A stretch of 64,000 bases of DNA from Diphasiastrum complanatum (Eukaryota > Streptophyta > Lycopodiopsida > Lycopodiales > Lycopodiaceae). This document shows positions 44,346-55,546 of this stretch, piece after piece. The position numbers and the translations under genes are program-made. The notes under the pieces are model-generated. The model was not told the DNA's origin. It saw only the letters and a program-made list of their open reading frames with translations, and made no database searches. The stretch lies in assembly GCA_029204225.1 (NCBI GenBank), contig CM055103.1, forward strand, positions 49,831,756-49,895,755, in the 5' to 3' direction. Every line of letters starts with the position of its first letter. Position 1 is the stretch's first letter.

Positions 44346-47300
44346 GACTGGCCGGTCAGCTATGCGGATCTCACGGAAATGGCCACGGTTTGGGGTTCAT
44401 CAAGACAACAGTTGTGCAAGGTGCTGCCCACAGTGTAAGCACGGGTGCGTCCATGGTCGGGGTGGTCGACAGAACGGGGGACTTGATGAGTCAAAGTGCT
44501 GCCCTTGAGGTGTAAGCATGGTCAGTTCTCGCGGTTCAGGCCTGGCGTTGTCTGCACGTAGGACAGATGAGACAATATGCTGCCATTAGGTTGGTGTAAG
44601 AACGATCTGTGCCTTGTGGGGTGCGGGGCAACATATTTGAACTATACGGGTTAACCATTGATACAGAGATGCTACTCGAATTCGGGTGTAAAGCACGGGT
44701 GGTTAGCTGCCGATGCGTGATAGCTGCCGATCGTTTAGCTATAAGGGCTATCGACCAAAAAGTGGTGGGGCGTGACTGAGGCAATGTGCTGCTTAATGGT
44801 GAAAGCACGGATAGTTGGAGGGGTGTCCTATGTGGGCTGATTCTGTGATCGATTTGTATGGGCGCGGCCAGGCAAAGGTCCGTTGGCAGGACCATCTCAA
44901 AGGGGGACCTTGTCTTTGTTGCTTGTTAGTAAACCTGCCTGAGTGTCTTACTTGTATGTATTCGTGGTGAGTCTTAGTACTCATGCTTTGCCTGGGTTGC
45001 ATGATTGCTTGTGATACAAGGAGTTGATGGCTCGAGAAGGAACCTTTTCTTTTGAAGGCTGATACCATCAAACAAAGAAGACTATAGAATCTGTGGGGCG
45101 GATTTGTAGTTCAAGTACTCGCACGTGAACGACAACGAAACGACTCAATGTTTGCAAAGGATGGATGGCTAGCCTGTTTCTTGGGTTAGTTTCATTTGCG
45201 ACAACGCCCACCAGACGCAAGCAGGAAGTCAAAAAATTGGAAAGGGCAATTTCAGGGGAGATCTTCTATGGAGCAGTTGGTCTTCATTTTGGGACGGCCA
45301 CCTTCGGAACTGAAACTCATTATCAGTTGGATTTTTCCTCAAAGGGGAAAGACTAGGATCCTCTTCAGAGATTGGCAACAAGTTGGATCGAGCCATAATC
45401 CTAGCAGATGGGAAGCAAAGTGCTGGAAAAGGCTTTTTGTCCGAAGAACTCTACTCTAAGTCCGATCAGCTGAATTTATAAGTGGAGGGGAACTATCACA
45501 CACACCTCTCTCTTGGGGCAAATTTTGAATGAAAGTTGATCAAAACGGGGGCAAATTCAAGGTGGCCTAGCCATACTCACACCAGGAGACTGGCAAACTT
45601 TGGACCTAATAAGTTGACAAGTTTTTGTTGTGGAAAGGAAAGTCTGTTATAGGCTTTCTCTGGACCAGCAATGATGAGGAAACATATGAGTACGCTGGCT
45701 TGTGTTACGTGTAAGGTAGCTAATCAATGAAGGAACTGTGAAAGTTGAGTCTTGCATGAGAGACTTGGTATCTCGAACGGACGCTAAGGGACAGTTCGTG
45801 TTGAGATCGGACTAGTGCAAACTCTGGGTGCATATGTCTGATTCAAAGAGAGCTACTTGAAGCCAAGCTCGATGTACACTTCTTGTTTTGACTGTGAGGC
45901 AACTGACCAATGATGGAATTGTGAAAGTCAAGTTTTGCGCGACGGACATGGTGCTTCAAACAAACGCAAAGAGATAGTTCGGATGCGGATCAAACTGGTG
46001 CGACCCTTTGGCTTTCCACGAGGTCAATGGTTACATTTGGGCTGATTCAAAGAGCTACTTCAAGCTAAGTGAGAGGTGCATTGCGGAGTACTCAATCTTT
46101 GCCTACCTTAAAGAGCCAAGATGGAAAAGTATCAAGATTAGGCTAGGACAAGGAGAGAAATCAAGGTGCAGAAGCAACAAGGCACGGAGTGGACCATTAA
46201 GTGGGTTTGGATGGCAAGAGTTGAAGGCTGGGAAGCTAAGTCGTGGTTCCCAGCTCCCTTTGGGATGCCTGCGCTACATGTTATAGGCTTTCTCTGGACC
46301 AGCAATGATGAGGAAACATAATAAGTTGACAAGTTTTTGTTGTGGAAAGAAAAGTTTGTTATAGGCTTTCTCTGGACCAGCAATGATGAGGAAACATATG
46401 AGTACGCTGGCTTGTGTTATGGGTAAGGCAGCTGATCAATGAAGGAATTGTGAAAGTTGAGTCTTGCATGAGAGACTTGGTATTTCGAACGGACGCTAAG
46501 GGACAGTTCACGTTGAGATCGGACTAGTGCAAATTCTGGGTGCATGTGTCTGATTCAAAGAGAGCTACTTGAAGCCAAGCTCGATGTACACTTCTTGTTT
46601 TGACTGTGAGGCAACTGACCAGTGATGGAATTGTGAAAATCAAGTTTTGCGCGACGGACATGGTGCTTCAAACAAACGCGAAGAGATAGTTCGGATGCGG
46701 ATCAAACTGGTGCGACCCTTTGGATTTCCACGAGGTCAATGGTTACATTTGGGCTAATTCCAAGAGCTACTTCAAGCTAAGTGAGAGGTGCATTGCGGAG
46801 TACTCAATCTTTGCCTACCTTAAAGAGCCAAGATGGAAAAGTATCAAGATCAGGCTGGGACAAGGAGAGAAATCAAGGTGCAGAAGCAACAAGGCACGGA
46901 GTGGACCATAAAGTGGGCAATCAAATGATAAATCCTTCGGCTCAGGGAGCCTTGATACCTGTGCGGAACTGAACAAATCTGGAGCTCAGGGAGCTCAACA
47001 CAAAGTGCATCAAGGACAAATCAGGAGCTCAAAGGAGTTCCAATGTCGAAAGTCAGAAGCGACAGGGGCGAACATCTCAAAGAAAGGCCTCTGTCACCAG
47101 TTAATAAGGTTCTCGGGTTTTACGAAAGCGATATCAAATCTACGCTTTTCCCAGACAAAGATATATTTCCAAGTTATGTAATTTTTCAGTACAAAGAGCT
47201 GAGCCTCTGACTTGTGGTGTGCCAGCTTCAATGTTAATAAAAAGTGGCCAGTAAATTGAGTACTGTGCCAAGTAGCTTAAATGTATAGTTATTTTAATTG

Positions 47301-47350
47301 GGAGACACCTTTAGTTTGATCTGACATCTGATGAGGACATCAGATTTTAT
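44346..47350 (+). other. LARD-X interior, no coding capacity recognised
   Basis: First ~550 bases are the leader shared with TR-GAG. The rest (44890-47350) contains only short frames; one, FHEVNGYIWADSKSYFKLSE at about 46011, is repeated at 46723 by the tandem duplication. It is not similar to gag, RT or integrase that I can see. Confidence 0.7.
45608..46912 (+). repeat. 711-bp tandem duplication with an inserted LTR end
   Basis: Copy 1 starts AATAAGTTGACAAGTTTTTG at about 45608 and copy 2 at about 46319. Between them, 46199-46280 is an 80-base match to the last bases of the LTR (44251-44332, AAGTGGGTTTGGATGGCAAG ... GCGCTACATG). The entry junction has AAGTGGG in both parents (compare 46911, AAGTGGGCAATC). 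Confidence 0.85.
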
Positions 47351-47364
47351 AAAGGTGGGGTGGA

Positions 47365-47932
47365 TGTTGTAAAGCTACCTCTACAAGCTTTACTTCCGGC
47401 GCCATCAACGCCAGCTATGTCCCCGGCGCCAGCAGCGCCCCTGTTGCTCCCAGCACCAACGGCGCCGGCGCCGCTCCCGGTGCCACTGTGACCAGAATCC
47501 AGCCGGCGCCAAGTTCCTATGGCTGAAAATTTTTGATCGGTTCTAGTGGAGTCCAGAGAGCTCAGATCGATGTGCAATCACCTCACACGATCTAGGCATG
47601 ATTAAAGGAAGCCTGGGGATCAATAAAATCTAGAGAGAGAAAATTACTTTCTAGAAAGAGAAAATCCTAGAGAGAGAAAAACATGCTTTACCAGCTTGGG
47701 TAGAGTGCTTGGTATGAGGGGGGGTGCCGAATCACACCAATACTATAGGGGAGTGCGGGTTGCGACTCAGGGTGAGCTCCAACCAAGTCTCAGCCTCCCT
47801 TGCTGGAATGTTGTCATGGCTCTCGCCTTGGCATGCAAGCGCCCCGGAGACTAGGGTCGGTCACACACTTGAAATGTAACCTTCTTAGATTTATCAATAA
47901 AGTGGGATTTTTCTCAAACTGACTCTGATTAC
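47365..47932 (+). repeat. LARD-X copy 1, truncated 3' LTR
   Basis: Starts TGTTGTAAAGCTACC right after the polypurine tract and follows the LTR as far as GACTCTGATTAC, then departs. The second half of the LTR is missing. AATAAA at about 47896. Confidence 0.85.
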
Positions 47933-49836
47933 AAGATTTTTGATTCTATCTCTTTGTTGAGGAGATAGATTCTCAAACCACTCTTGATTATATTCTTCGG
48001 GCTCCTCACGAGCTCTTCTCCTAGATAATCTGCCACTTGACCATTCACTTGACCTACCACTTGAAGACGTTTTAGCAAAGAAAAACTTTAAAAGTTAGAC
48101 AGTAGTAGAAAATGGGAGTGAAAGAGTAGTGAAGACTGTTAGATTAGAAGAGTAAGCAATGACAAGAAAGCAATAGATCAATAGTAAGCAAGAACAAGCA
48201 AGATCGATAGAGCAAGCAATAGCAAGAGCAAGATCACTAGCAAGGAAGCAAGAAAGCAAGATTTATAGAGCTTGGAAGAGCAATAGCAAGCAAGAACACT
48301 AAACACTAGATTAGGAAAAACCTATAAAACTTGAAAGCAAAAGAAGAGGAGCAAAAATGCTCGCGGAAATGCTGTTTTATTGGCATTCAAGTTTCCACGC
48401 GGCTTTTTTCCCCTCTCTTCACACGTGAGAGGGTCCCCCACATGGGCTTGCATGATTTAAATGTCATTCAATATTCTCATAATCTTTTCTAGATTTTATG
48501 AGAATATTTTATTGTAGGATTTTACATAAAATATATTTTTTAATATGATGGAACATAAAAAAATCAATTCAAAGATCATTATGGTAGTATTTAATTGTTA
48601 AAACTATATTGTTATAAATTTTATTTTTCTTGAGATCTGACATACAAGACAAAATCATGAGATAAGAAATAGTACATATTATTATTAAACAAGTAATTTG
48701 ACAAGTTTTTTAAGATTTTATGACATAATATTATGTCAAATCGGTGATGTCATAAAACATTTAGTTTATTAATAATCTAGGTGTCATAGATTTGATATAA
48801 TTTGATGACATAATTATATGATCAAATAGGAATTTCTTGCTTTTGTCATGTGGCCTCTTAAATGGTTGCATTGGGTCATTTAGATTCATGATCAAAATTA
48901 TTTATGTTATATTGAGGACCTTAGTGATATGTGACCTATATGATATATCTTTTTAATTGTTGGTGTGTGACCTATATAACCTTATATGAAATCATAGTAA
49001 TTAGTTGAAATATCATTAAAGATGTTGATTAATGGTGTGCTATCTAGCATATGATTGATTGACATTGTCCAATTGCTCGTCTTTTCTTTTCGATTCGAGA
49101 AACATCATCTTGCATACAAAGCAACCATAGATAAAAAGGGCGAATCCATATTGCTCATCATGAAATACCATGGCACACTAGGCCAATCCAAAGAGATTTA
49201 GGGCCTGACTAACTCGAGCCAAGTATTAATTAATCAAATGAGTGATTGAGTGGGCAATGAATCAATTGAGTATATGACTGATTGTTTGATTTTGATCATT
49301 CCATCTTGAAAGAAAGATTGAGTGAGATCATCACTCATCTTGGACAAGAGTTCAAACTGAAAGCTTCGAACATTGACTGCTATGTGGTCTTTCAATTAGT
49401 TGATATAGGCCTGCGCACACTATCTACTGATGTCTAAGATTTGTCGATACGAATCTCATTTTGATTGCTCATCATGTGTTGCCCCACCCAAGCAATTTTC
49501 TTGATAGTAATGTTACTAGAATATTAGATTTACATTAGGCATAAGTAGAATATACATGGATAAGATGTTGGCATGTCTTTAACAAATTTTATTATATTTG
49601 TTCAGTACATACGGTCTCATAATGATTACTTATGATGGGGTATAAAGTAGCTGGCTACAATGTGTATATGTCATCAATGATGTCATCATCATAAAAAAAG
49701 CAATTCATCTCATGATCGCAACAACAGGTATATATTGTTATTGATATTGACATCAATTGCACTTTATTTGTTATTTGAATATGAGTGTATAATTTTTCTT
49801 GCAAATTTATTCTTACAATGACATTTGATTGGAATT
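47933..49836. other. Non-coding: AAGCAAGA-rich tract, then AT-rich DNA
   Basis: 48150-48300 is a low-complexity run of AGCAAGAACAAGCAAGATC-type strings. 48430-49820 is AT-rich and without frames. 49180-49330 has repeated GAGTGATTGAGTGGGC/GATTGAGTGAGATCATC text, possibly a diverged CACTA subterminal region, since a transposase exon follows. Confidence 0.45.
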
Positions 49837-50010
49837 ATGAATTCTAGGGAAATTATCGTACCTCCACGTGATTTAGAAAAAGAAAAAAGAATTGAGCTCT
49901 ATCACAAAAAAAAAGAACAAGCAAGACTAAAGTACAATGAACAACTATTGACTAGTTCATCTTCAAGCTCTTCCATCAGTCGACGTAGACCACCTATTGA
50001 TCCATCACAT
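49837..50010 (+). CDS. First exon of CACTA transposase copy 2
   Basis: Frame from ATG 49837: MNSREIIVPPRDLEKEKRIE, then LYHKKKEQARLKYNEQL, a Ser8 run and RRRPPIDPSH, ending at donor CAT|GTATGT (50010). Homologous to the exon at 18491-18345. Charged helix followed by a Ser linker. Confidence 0.55.
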
Positions 50011-50230
50011 GTATGTATATTGATTTATGTCATAATTTTTTTATTTGTAATAGTGATGTACTCCGATCTGGTTGAGGATTGTGATTTAGTATATTGCTCT
50101 TTGGAAAGCTAAGACACCATTCCATCACAAATGAAGGTTGCAAATGCACTAAATGTACAAAGACTATTTTGTCAATTTTTGTCACATGTTACAATTTGTC
50201 ACATATTAGAATTTGTCAAATTTCACTTGA

Positions 50231-50413
50231 ATGACACTGAAAGAATTTGTGCAATTTGCAATTGGATTATTGGACCAGTTTCAACCAGAATATGATGAGA
50301 GGATACCATGTACATGCACACAATGCAAAGGCCTTAGGATTCGGACAAGGAGGATTGTCAACGATCGTATTTGGGCCAATGGAGTGCACACAGAGAATCC
50401 AAGAGTACGAGAG
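50231..50413 (+). CDS. Transposase-associated exon of CACTA copy 2
   Basis: MTLKEFVQFAIGLLDQFQPE, then YDERIPCTCTQCKGLRIRTR and RRIVNDRIWANG. The helical start plus C-T-C-x2-C cluster is the transposase-associated domain seen before TNP2. Ends at donor GAGAG|GTAAAC. Intact, unlike the copy at 18228-18100. Confidence 0.65.
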
Positions 50414-50480
50414 GTAAACTCTTTAAAGAGTTTTTTGGAAATGCTTTAATCTTTGAAACGACTTCTTTTGTCATGTATAG

Positions 50481-51006
50481 ATTATTGAAAAACAAAATTC
50501 TCCCAGAAGGGAATGTCATGCCTGAGACAAGAGATGAGACACGAAAGACGTTGTCTAACATCGGGATGGACTACAAGCAATATCATGCATGTCCAAAAGA
50601 TTGTATTTTATATCGAGGAAGGTACGAGTCCCATTTGTGATACTCCTCGATATAGAGATGATTTGCAAGGGGAAACCATTTCGTGCAAAGTTTTACAACA
50701 TTTTCCAGTAATTCCACGATTGCAACGCTTATTTCATTGTAAATCTCTTGCACAACTTATGGACTGGCATGCACACCATACCTCTATGGATGGGATGATG
50801 AGGGTACCTTCAGATTCACCTGCATGGAAACACATCAACAAAGAGTATCCAAGCTTTGCCAATGAGTCAAGAAATGTTCGATTTGGTCTTGCAACAGATG
50901 GTGTGAATCCCTTTGGTGTACGAGCAACTATGTGGTCCATTTGGCCTGTTTGCTTGGTAAATTATAATATTCCTCCTTGGTTGAGTACAAAAAAGGGACA
51001 CATTAT
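50481..51006 (+). pseudogene. TNP2 core fragment, CACTA copy 2
   Basis: After a 67-base intron-like gap (acceptor TGTATAG at 50480): LLKNKILPEGNVMPETRDET, HACPKDCILYRGRY, frameshift near 50630, CDTPRYRDDLQGETIS, VLQHFPVIPRLQRLFHC, SDSPAWKHINKEYPSFANES, FGLATDGVNPFG, MWSIWPVCLVNYNIPPWLST. Cut at 51006 by a copia LTR right after KKGHI. It matches TNP2 exon B of copy 1 closely, but has no SET frame and no acidic exon A before it. Confidence 0.8.
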
Positions 51007-51900
51007 TGTTGAATTCACACGTGTGGATTGTCCACAACATGTACTTGTGATCTCCTAAGGTGTGTAGATGCACCAAGATCAAGACTAGATTGAGATTCAA
51101 GATCAATCTTAGATCCTATGGCAAAAACACACTACTACATGCATTCAATCACTTCCAACTCTCACTCACACATGTGGGAAGTGTTCCAAAAGTAATCTAA
51201 GTAAAAACAAGCTGCTCTCCTTGGGTAGAGAGAGAAAATCATCAATAGCTCTCGGGTAGAGAGAGAAAGCTAGAAAATCACTTACACTCAAAATCCACTC
51301 AATGTCAAAATCAATTAGATCTAAATGAGGAGTACAATGATACTAGTAGATCCACGAGCTACCACTATGCTTAACTATTATTGGACCACACTTTGTCACC
51401 TCTTAATCCTATTGGACCATTGATCCATGCACCTCTAAATTCTATTGGACCACTCATGGTTCCACCTCTAAATCCTATTGGACCTCTTAAAGTTCATCAA
51501 ACAAAAGCATTACACTTGTCTACACTCTAATTGGCACAAGTTTGGCCTCCTACTCTATTTTGGCTCAATAGTGGCATTACAAGTGGAAATGACTAATTTG
51601 CCATCTATGCCAAATTTGACCCTATCAACATCCTACACCTAAATGCTTGACTATGAAATTCTATGAGACCCCTATATCAAACATTTTTATTTACTTTACA
51701 ATTCTCCACACGTGGGAACATCCTCCACACATGTGAGATTCACTTACAAACTTCTATCATAAAACATACCAAGCTAGATTTTTGCCAATTTCTCACACTC
51801 CTCAAAAAATAGCTTGGAAAGGTACTAGATTACTTGAGAAGTTTTTAAATCTTTTTGAGTGGATCCTTTGGTATGCATAAGAAGTGAAGATCAGCCAAGG
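51007..51900 (-). repeat. Copia-B 3' LTR inserted in TNP2 (right end uncertain)
   Basis: Left border TGTTGAATTCACACG at 51007 is set by the loss of TNP2 similarity. On the element's strand the LTR ends GTGTGAATTCAACA. Contains the CTCTCGGGTAGAGAGAGAAA pair and ATTGG at 51380, 51411, 51444 and 51477 (31-33 bp period), and CACACGTG/CACATGTG boxes. Confidence 0.6.
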
Positions 51901-52094
51901 GATCCATCATAGCAGCACCCTCACCATATCCATGATAAGATCTCTTTGGTAGAGATCTCTTGCCAATGCCTTTGAAGAGTGCTCCACCAATATGCCACTA
52001 TGATCATGGGCTTCCTCCATGCTTGATGATGATCGTTGCTTTGAAAGTTCCACTTGCATGATGGATGCACCATAAATAGAGAAATCTGAGGCTT

Positions 52095-52727
52095 TCAAGC
52101 CTCATAAGGATCATGGAGATCAAGATCATAAGATGTGAAACAATGATGATTATCAAGATTATGCTTTCTAGCTTGACTAGTCCACATACAATGAACTATA
52201 TCCATGACGGATCTAATCTTGATATCAAAGACTATCTTGATCTTTTTTAGGCTAGTTACTCTCTCAAGGATGTAAGTGTCCACTTTGGATGCTTCACTTA
52301 ATCTCAAGAGGAGTTTACAATTTGCCTCAAAACATGTGAAAACATGAGTTTCAAAAAAGTGAGTACCAAGCTCAATATTGTTGTTACTAGAACCAAGAGC
52401 ATACTTTTGGCAATACAATATCTTGCTTTCAGAAAGTATTGGAAACACATCTAAGTCAATAATGACAAGAAACATGTCCATACCATAAGCATCATACAAA
52501 ACTAGTATAACTTTTCTTGAACTTTGAGATCCAAAAAATTCAATGAAGCAAGATAGCATTTCAAGCAAAGGAAGAGAAGCATATATGAATGTGTTGTGGT
52601 AGATACAACATGAAATATGTCCCTCTTTGCCATGTAAGGTGAGCCATAAAGACTCAGCCATGCATCTTGAAGATCTTCTTGAAATCATATGAAGAAGAAA
52701 CTCCTCCTCACACATTGGCCCCATCAT
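52095..52727 (-). CDS. Unrecognised 210-codon frame in the 3' part of a copia remnant
   Basis: Open frame on the minus strand, directly after the integrase C-terminal frame and before the LTR, where reverse transcriptase and RNase H should be. Blocks: MCEEEFLLHMISRRSSRCMA, ESLWLTLHGKEGHISCCIYH, KVILVLYDAYGMDMFLVIID, ELGTHFFETHVFTCFEANCK and KIKIVFDIKIRSVMDIVHCM. None is RT or RNase H. It is rich in Cys, Leu and Ile, without a clear signal or membrane segment. Could be a captured host piece, a relic of an extra retrotransposon gene, or a chance frame; frame length alone does not prove coding. Confidence 0.35.
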   Translation of the reverse strand: MMGPMCEEEFLLHMISRRSSRCMAESLWLTLHGKEGHISCCIYHNTFIYASLPLLEMLSCFIEFFGSQSSRKVILVLYDAYGMDMFLVIIDLDVFPILSESKILYCQKYALGSSNNNIELGTHFFETHVFTCFEANCKLLLRLSEASKVDTYILERVTSLKKIKIVFDIKIRSVMDIVHCMWTSQARKHNLDNHHCFTSYDLDLHDPYEA

Positions 52728-52739
52728 AACTTGAATACC

Positions 52740-53969
52740 TTAAAAAAAGATAACTTGTGATGCTTCTTGAGAAGCCTTGATCTCGGCCACTTCCAAGATT
52801 GAATCTTCATGCAATGTGACATCTCTATTCACAATCACTTTTGAAATAGAGAGTGTAAAGACACTAAAGGCCTCCTTGATGGATGAGTATCCAATCATGA
52901 TCCATGAGCTTGGATCATCCTTCCTTCTTGTTTCCAAGGGAATATGTGCAAAGCAAGCACTACCAAGTTCACTAAGGTGATCAACCTTAGGCTTCATCTT
53001 GAATAAAACTTCATATGGGGCTATTCCTTCAAGAGCTCCAATACTCCTCAAAGCTTTGATCTTCAATGAGAATTTCTTCTCAACATATGCTTTGAATAAT
53101 AAGGAATAATCATACACCATAATACTTGAAGAGATAAGATATGTGCATTTTGTGTGATCATCCTCCTTTGAGATATTGGACATATAAGAAACATCAAGAG
53201 AGTTTGCACTCTCACTTGGATCCAATTTGTAGATGCCTTCAAATCTTGATCCATATGCAAGGATCTCACCATCCTTCTTGATCACACAATTGTCAATATT
53301 GAAATTGACATCTAAACCACTATCAAGAAGTTGGCCAACACTTAAGATGTTCTTTGTAAGCTTTGGGACAAAAAGAACATTTTTGAGAAAGAGATCTTTG
53401 GAAGATGCAAGCTTCAAGGGAATAATCCCTACTCCTTCAATATTGCACTCATGCTTACTTGCAATGTATATGGTCTTCTTGACTCCATCATAAGGTATAA
53501 TAGATGAAAAAGAGTGCTTGGAGCCACACATATGTGAAGATGCTCCACTATCAATATACCGTGAGTCATCCTTGTTGAAGGTGGAAGAGGAGAAGCTTGA
53601 TGCCATAAGAGAGCCTTCTCCGTCACTTGCAATATAGTCTTCTTTCTCATTGGTGATGTTGGCTTGATTGAGTTGATTCTTCTTCTTGAAGCAATTGGTG
53701 GCATAATGGCCTTTCTTGCCACAATAAAAGCACTTGGTCTTCTTCTTCTTGAGATTTGAATTAGAAGCATGAGAGGTATCCTCCTTCTCTCCATCTTGGT
53801 CTTTAGCTTTGTCATTAGAGAAGTGATGATGTTGCTTCTTACTCCTCTCTTTGTGCTTGGAAAATAGAACTTTGCCATCATCATGATTGAGTGATAGCTT
53901 GTCCATCCTCAAGAGTTTGTACTCTTGTCTTGATTCTTCATAAATAAGCACACTTTGAAGGGCCTCCAA
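52740..53969 (-). pseudogene. Copia-B gag-protease joined to integrase C-terminus
   Basis: 409-codon frame. Gag end (RQEYKLLRMDKLSLNHDDGK), basic linker, zinc knuckle CFYCGKKGHYATNC (C-x2-C-x4-H-x4-C intact), protease YIDSGASSHMCGSKHSFSS, LKNVLFVPKLTKNILSVGQL, then FSLKIKALRS joined to GIAPYEVLFKMKPKVDHLSE, CFAHIPLETRRKDDPSSW, MIGYSSIKEAFSVFTLSI and VNRDVTLHED. About 200 residues of pre-integrase and catalytic core are deleted in frame. So the reading frame survived a large internal deletion. Protease catalytic Asp is intact. RT and RNase H are not present downstream. The start of gag is cut off near 53975. Confidence 0.85.
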
Positions 53970-55546
53970 ACTTGGTAGCTACAAACTGTGCGATGATTCT
54001 CACTAGCTATCTCAATCTCTCCAAAACTAGATCTACTTCACATCAAATGATGGAGTATGGGCAAAGTTAGGATCAAACACTCTTAGCACGTGTGAAAACC
54101 AAATTTGACTCAAATACAATGATATTGCATGAAACAAAATGGCTAAGATCTCAAAATAGTGCCTAGATCACATAGATTGGTAAGCATTCAACTATGATTT
54201 TGGATCAAACAAGCAATCTCTTGACCAAACCAAATGTGTCCACCCAAGTCTAGGTGCCCTACCTAACCCTCTTCAAAAGTTTATAACTTTTAATTGGCAC
54301 AACCAAATGGAATGAAACTGATTGCATTAGAAACTAGACAAAATAGCTTCAAAACAAGCTATCTAGCAATATTTTTGGATCAACCATGAGAGAGAGCTTC
54401 CAAACTGAAATTGGATGTTCCTCACACGTGTCTGAGCACCTGATTTCATACAGTACCAGGTCAGACCCAATCAATGTTCTTTTAATCTCTTTTGATACAA
54501 AATTGAACAAGATAGCTAGGAAAATGGGCCTTGACAATTTGTGGTGATGCCTTTGTGGCATACTACAGCGTCCTAACTCCAATGTTTTTTTAATCTCAAG
54601 AAATTTGTGGTGATGCCTTTGTGGCATACTACAGCGTCCTAACTCCAATGTGCTTCTTACTTTTCCATGATACTATTGTAGAATTAAGATGAAAACCATA
54701 GCCAGAAATCATTTTTTCTTTTATACATCACCATTTCAATCATCTTCACAAAATCTCTATAAAATAAAATTTAAACACTTTCTATTCTCTAGATCAAAGT
54801 TGAATGTGCATTTTATGTACTATAAAACTCCCTTAGTTGTCGCACACCAATGTGATTACTTAGGGTCTAACATTAACCGCATTTGGATGCTCAAATTAGT
54901 CATTCAATGTTTTGGTAGCACGTCTGTCCCAAACCAACTGACTACATAAGAGTTCTCGAAGCTCTCTCTTTGACATGTCTTCTTCTCTTGGATGGTCAAG
55001 AGATTTTACAATTTAAACTTCTAGAGTGGATAATTCTTACCATCCAATTTTCTTTCTTTTCGTAATACTAATGCCAAATATCTTTCTTTCATTGCATAGC
55101 ACAGAAAATGAGCTTTGTTATTTTGGATCACAAAGACAAAAAAAGAAGTTATGGCAATTTAAAAAAATTGCTAGTAAAAGTGATCAACCAACATGGACGT
55201 TGTTGGTTCTTCGTCAAAACATTATATTTGGTAGGAATTTTGCCTCCACACAGTACTATGGGTGCTAAGGTTGCTGAATTCTTAGTGCCACAACCTTCAA
55301 TTACACTTTTATGTTTCACAATACGTATATTCTACTAAAATGATGCACCCAAGACACTTAGTATTATCATAAACCATTTCATAGCTACCTTTTGAGCATT
55401 ATGTAGAATCTCTTGAAGCTTTAAAAGACTTGATACAATTACATCTCTACTTACAATTTTTTTCTAAGTTACAAGATTATAAAGCTTATGAGCTTTATTC
55501 TCAAAAGAGTAGCCTACACTTAGTGCTAGTAACATTGAACCATTTC
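53970..55546. other. Non-coding, with a 66-bp direct repeat
   Basis: No gene recognised. 54537-54586 and 54603-54652 are direct copies of AATTTGTGGTGATGCCTTTG ... CTAACTCCAATGT containing the small hairpin ATGCCTTTGTGGCAT. The rest is AT-rich; the part 55025-55540 has only short frames. Confidence 0.5.

Larger units (their letters stand above)
37891..47932 (+). mobile_element. LARD-X copy 1: non-coding LTR retrotransposon, split by TR-GAG
   Basis: 5' LTR 37891-37931 plus 43161-44330 (interrupted by TR-GAG), primer site 44333-44345, internal 44331-47364, polypurine tract AAAGGTGGGGTGGA 47351-47364, 3' LTR from 47365, truncated at 47932. LTR starts TGTTGTAAAGCTACC and ends GCGCTACA. No gag or pol similarity is seen in the roughly 3 kb interior, which is the definition of a large retrotransposon derivative. 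A second, complete copy lies at 58555-62845 in opposite orientation. Confidence 0.8.

Noticed and set aside
44107-44515. Two overlapping frames of 133-141 codons across the LARD-X LTR end and leader
   Set aside because: They cross the LTR/primer-site border and the shared leader, are not kept open in copy 2, and have no motif.
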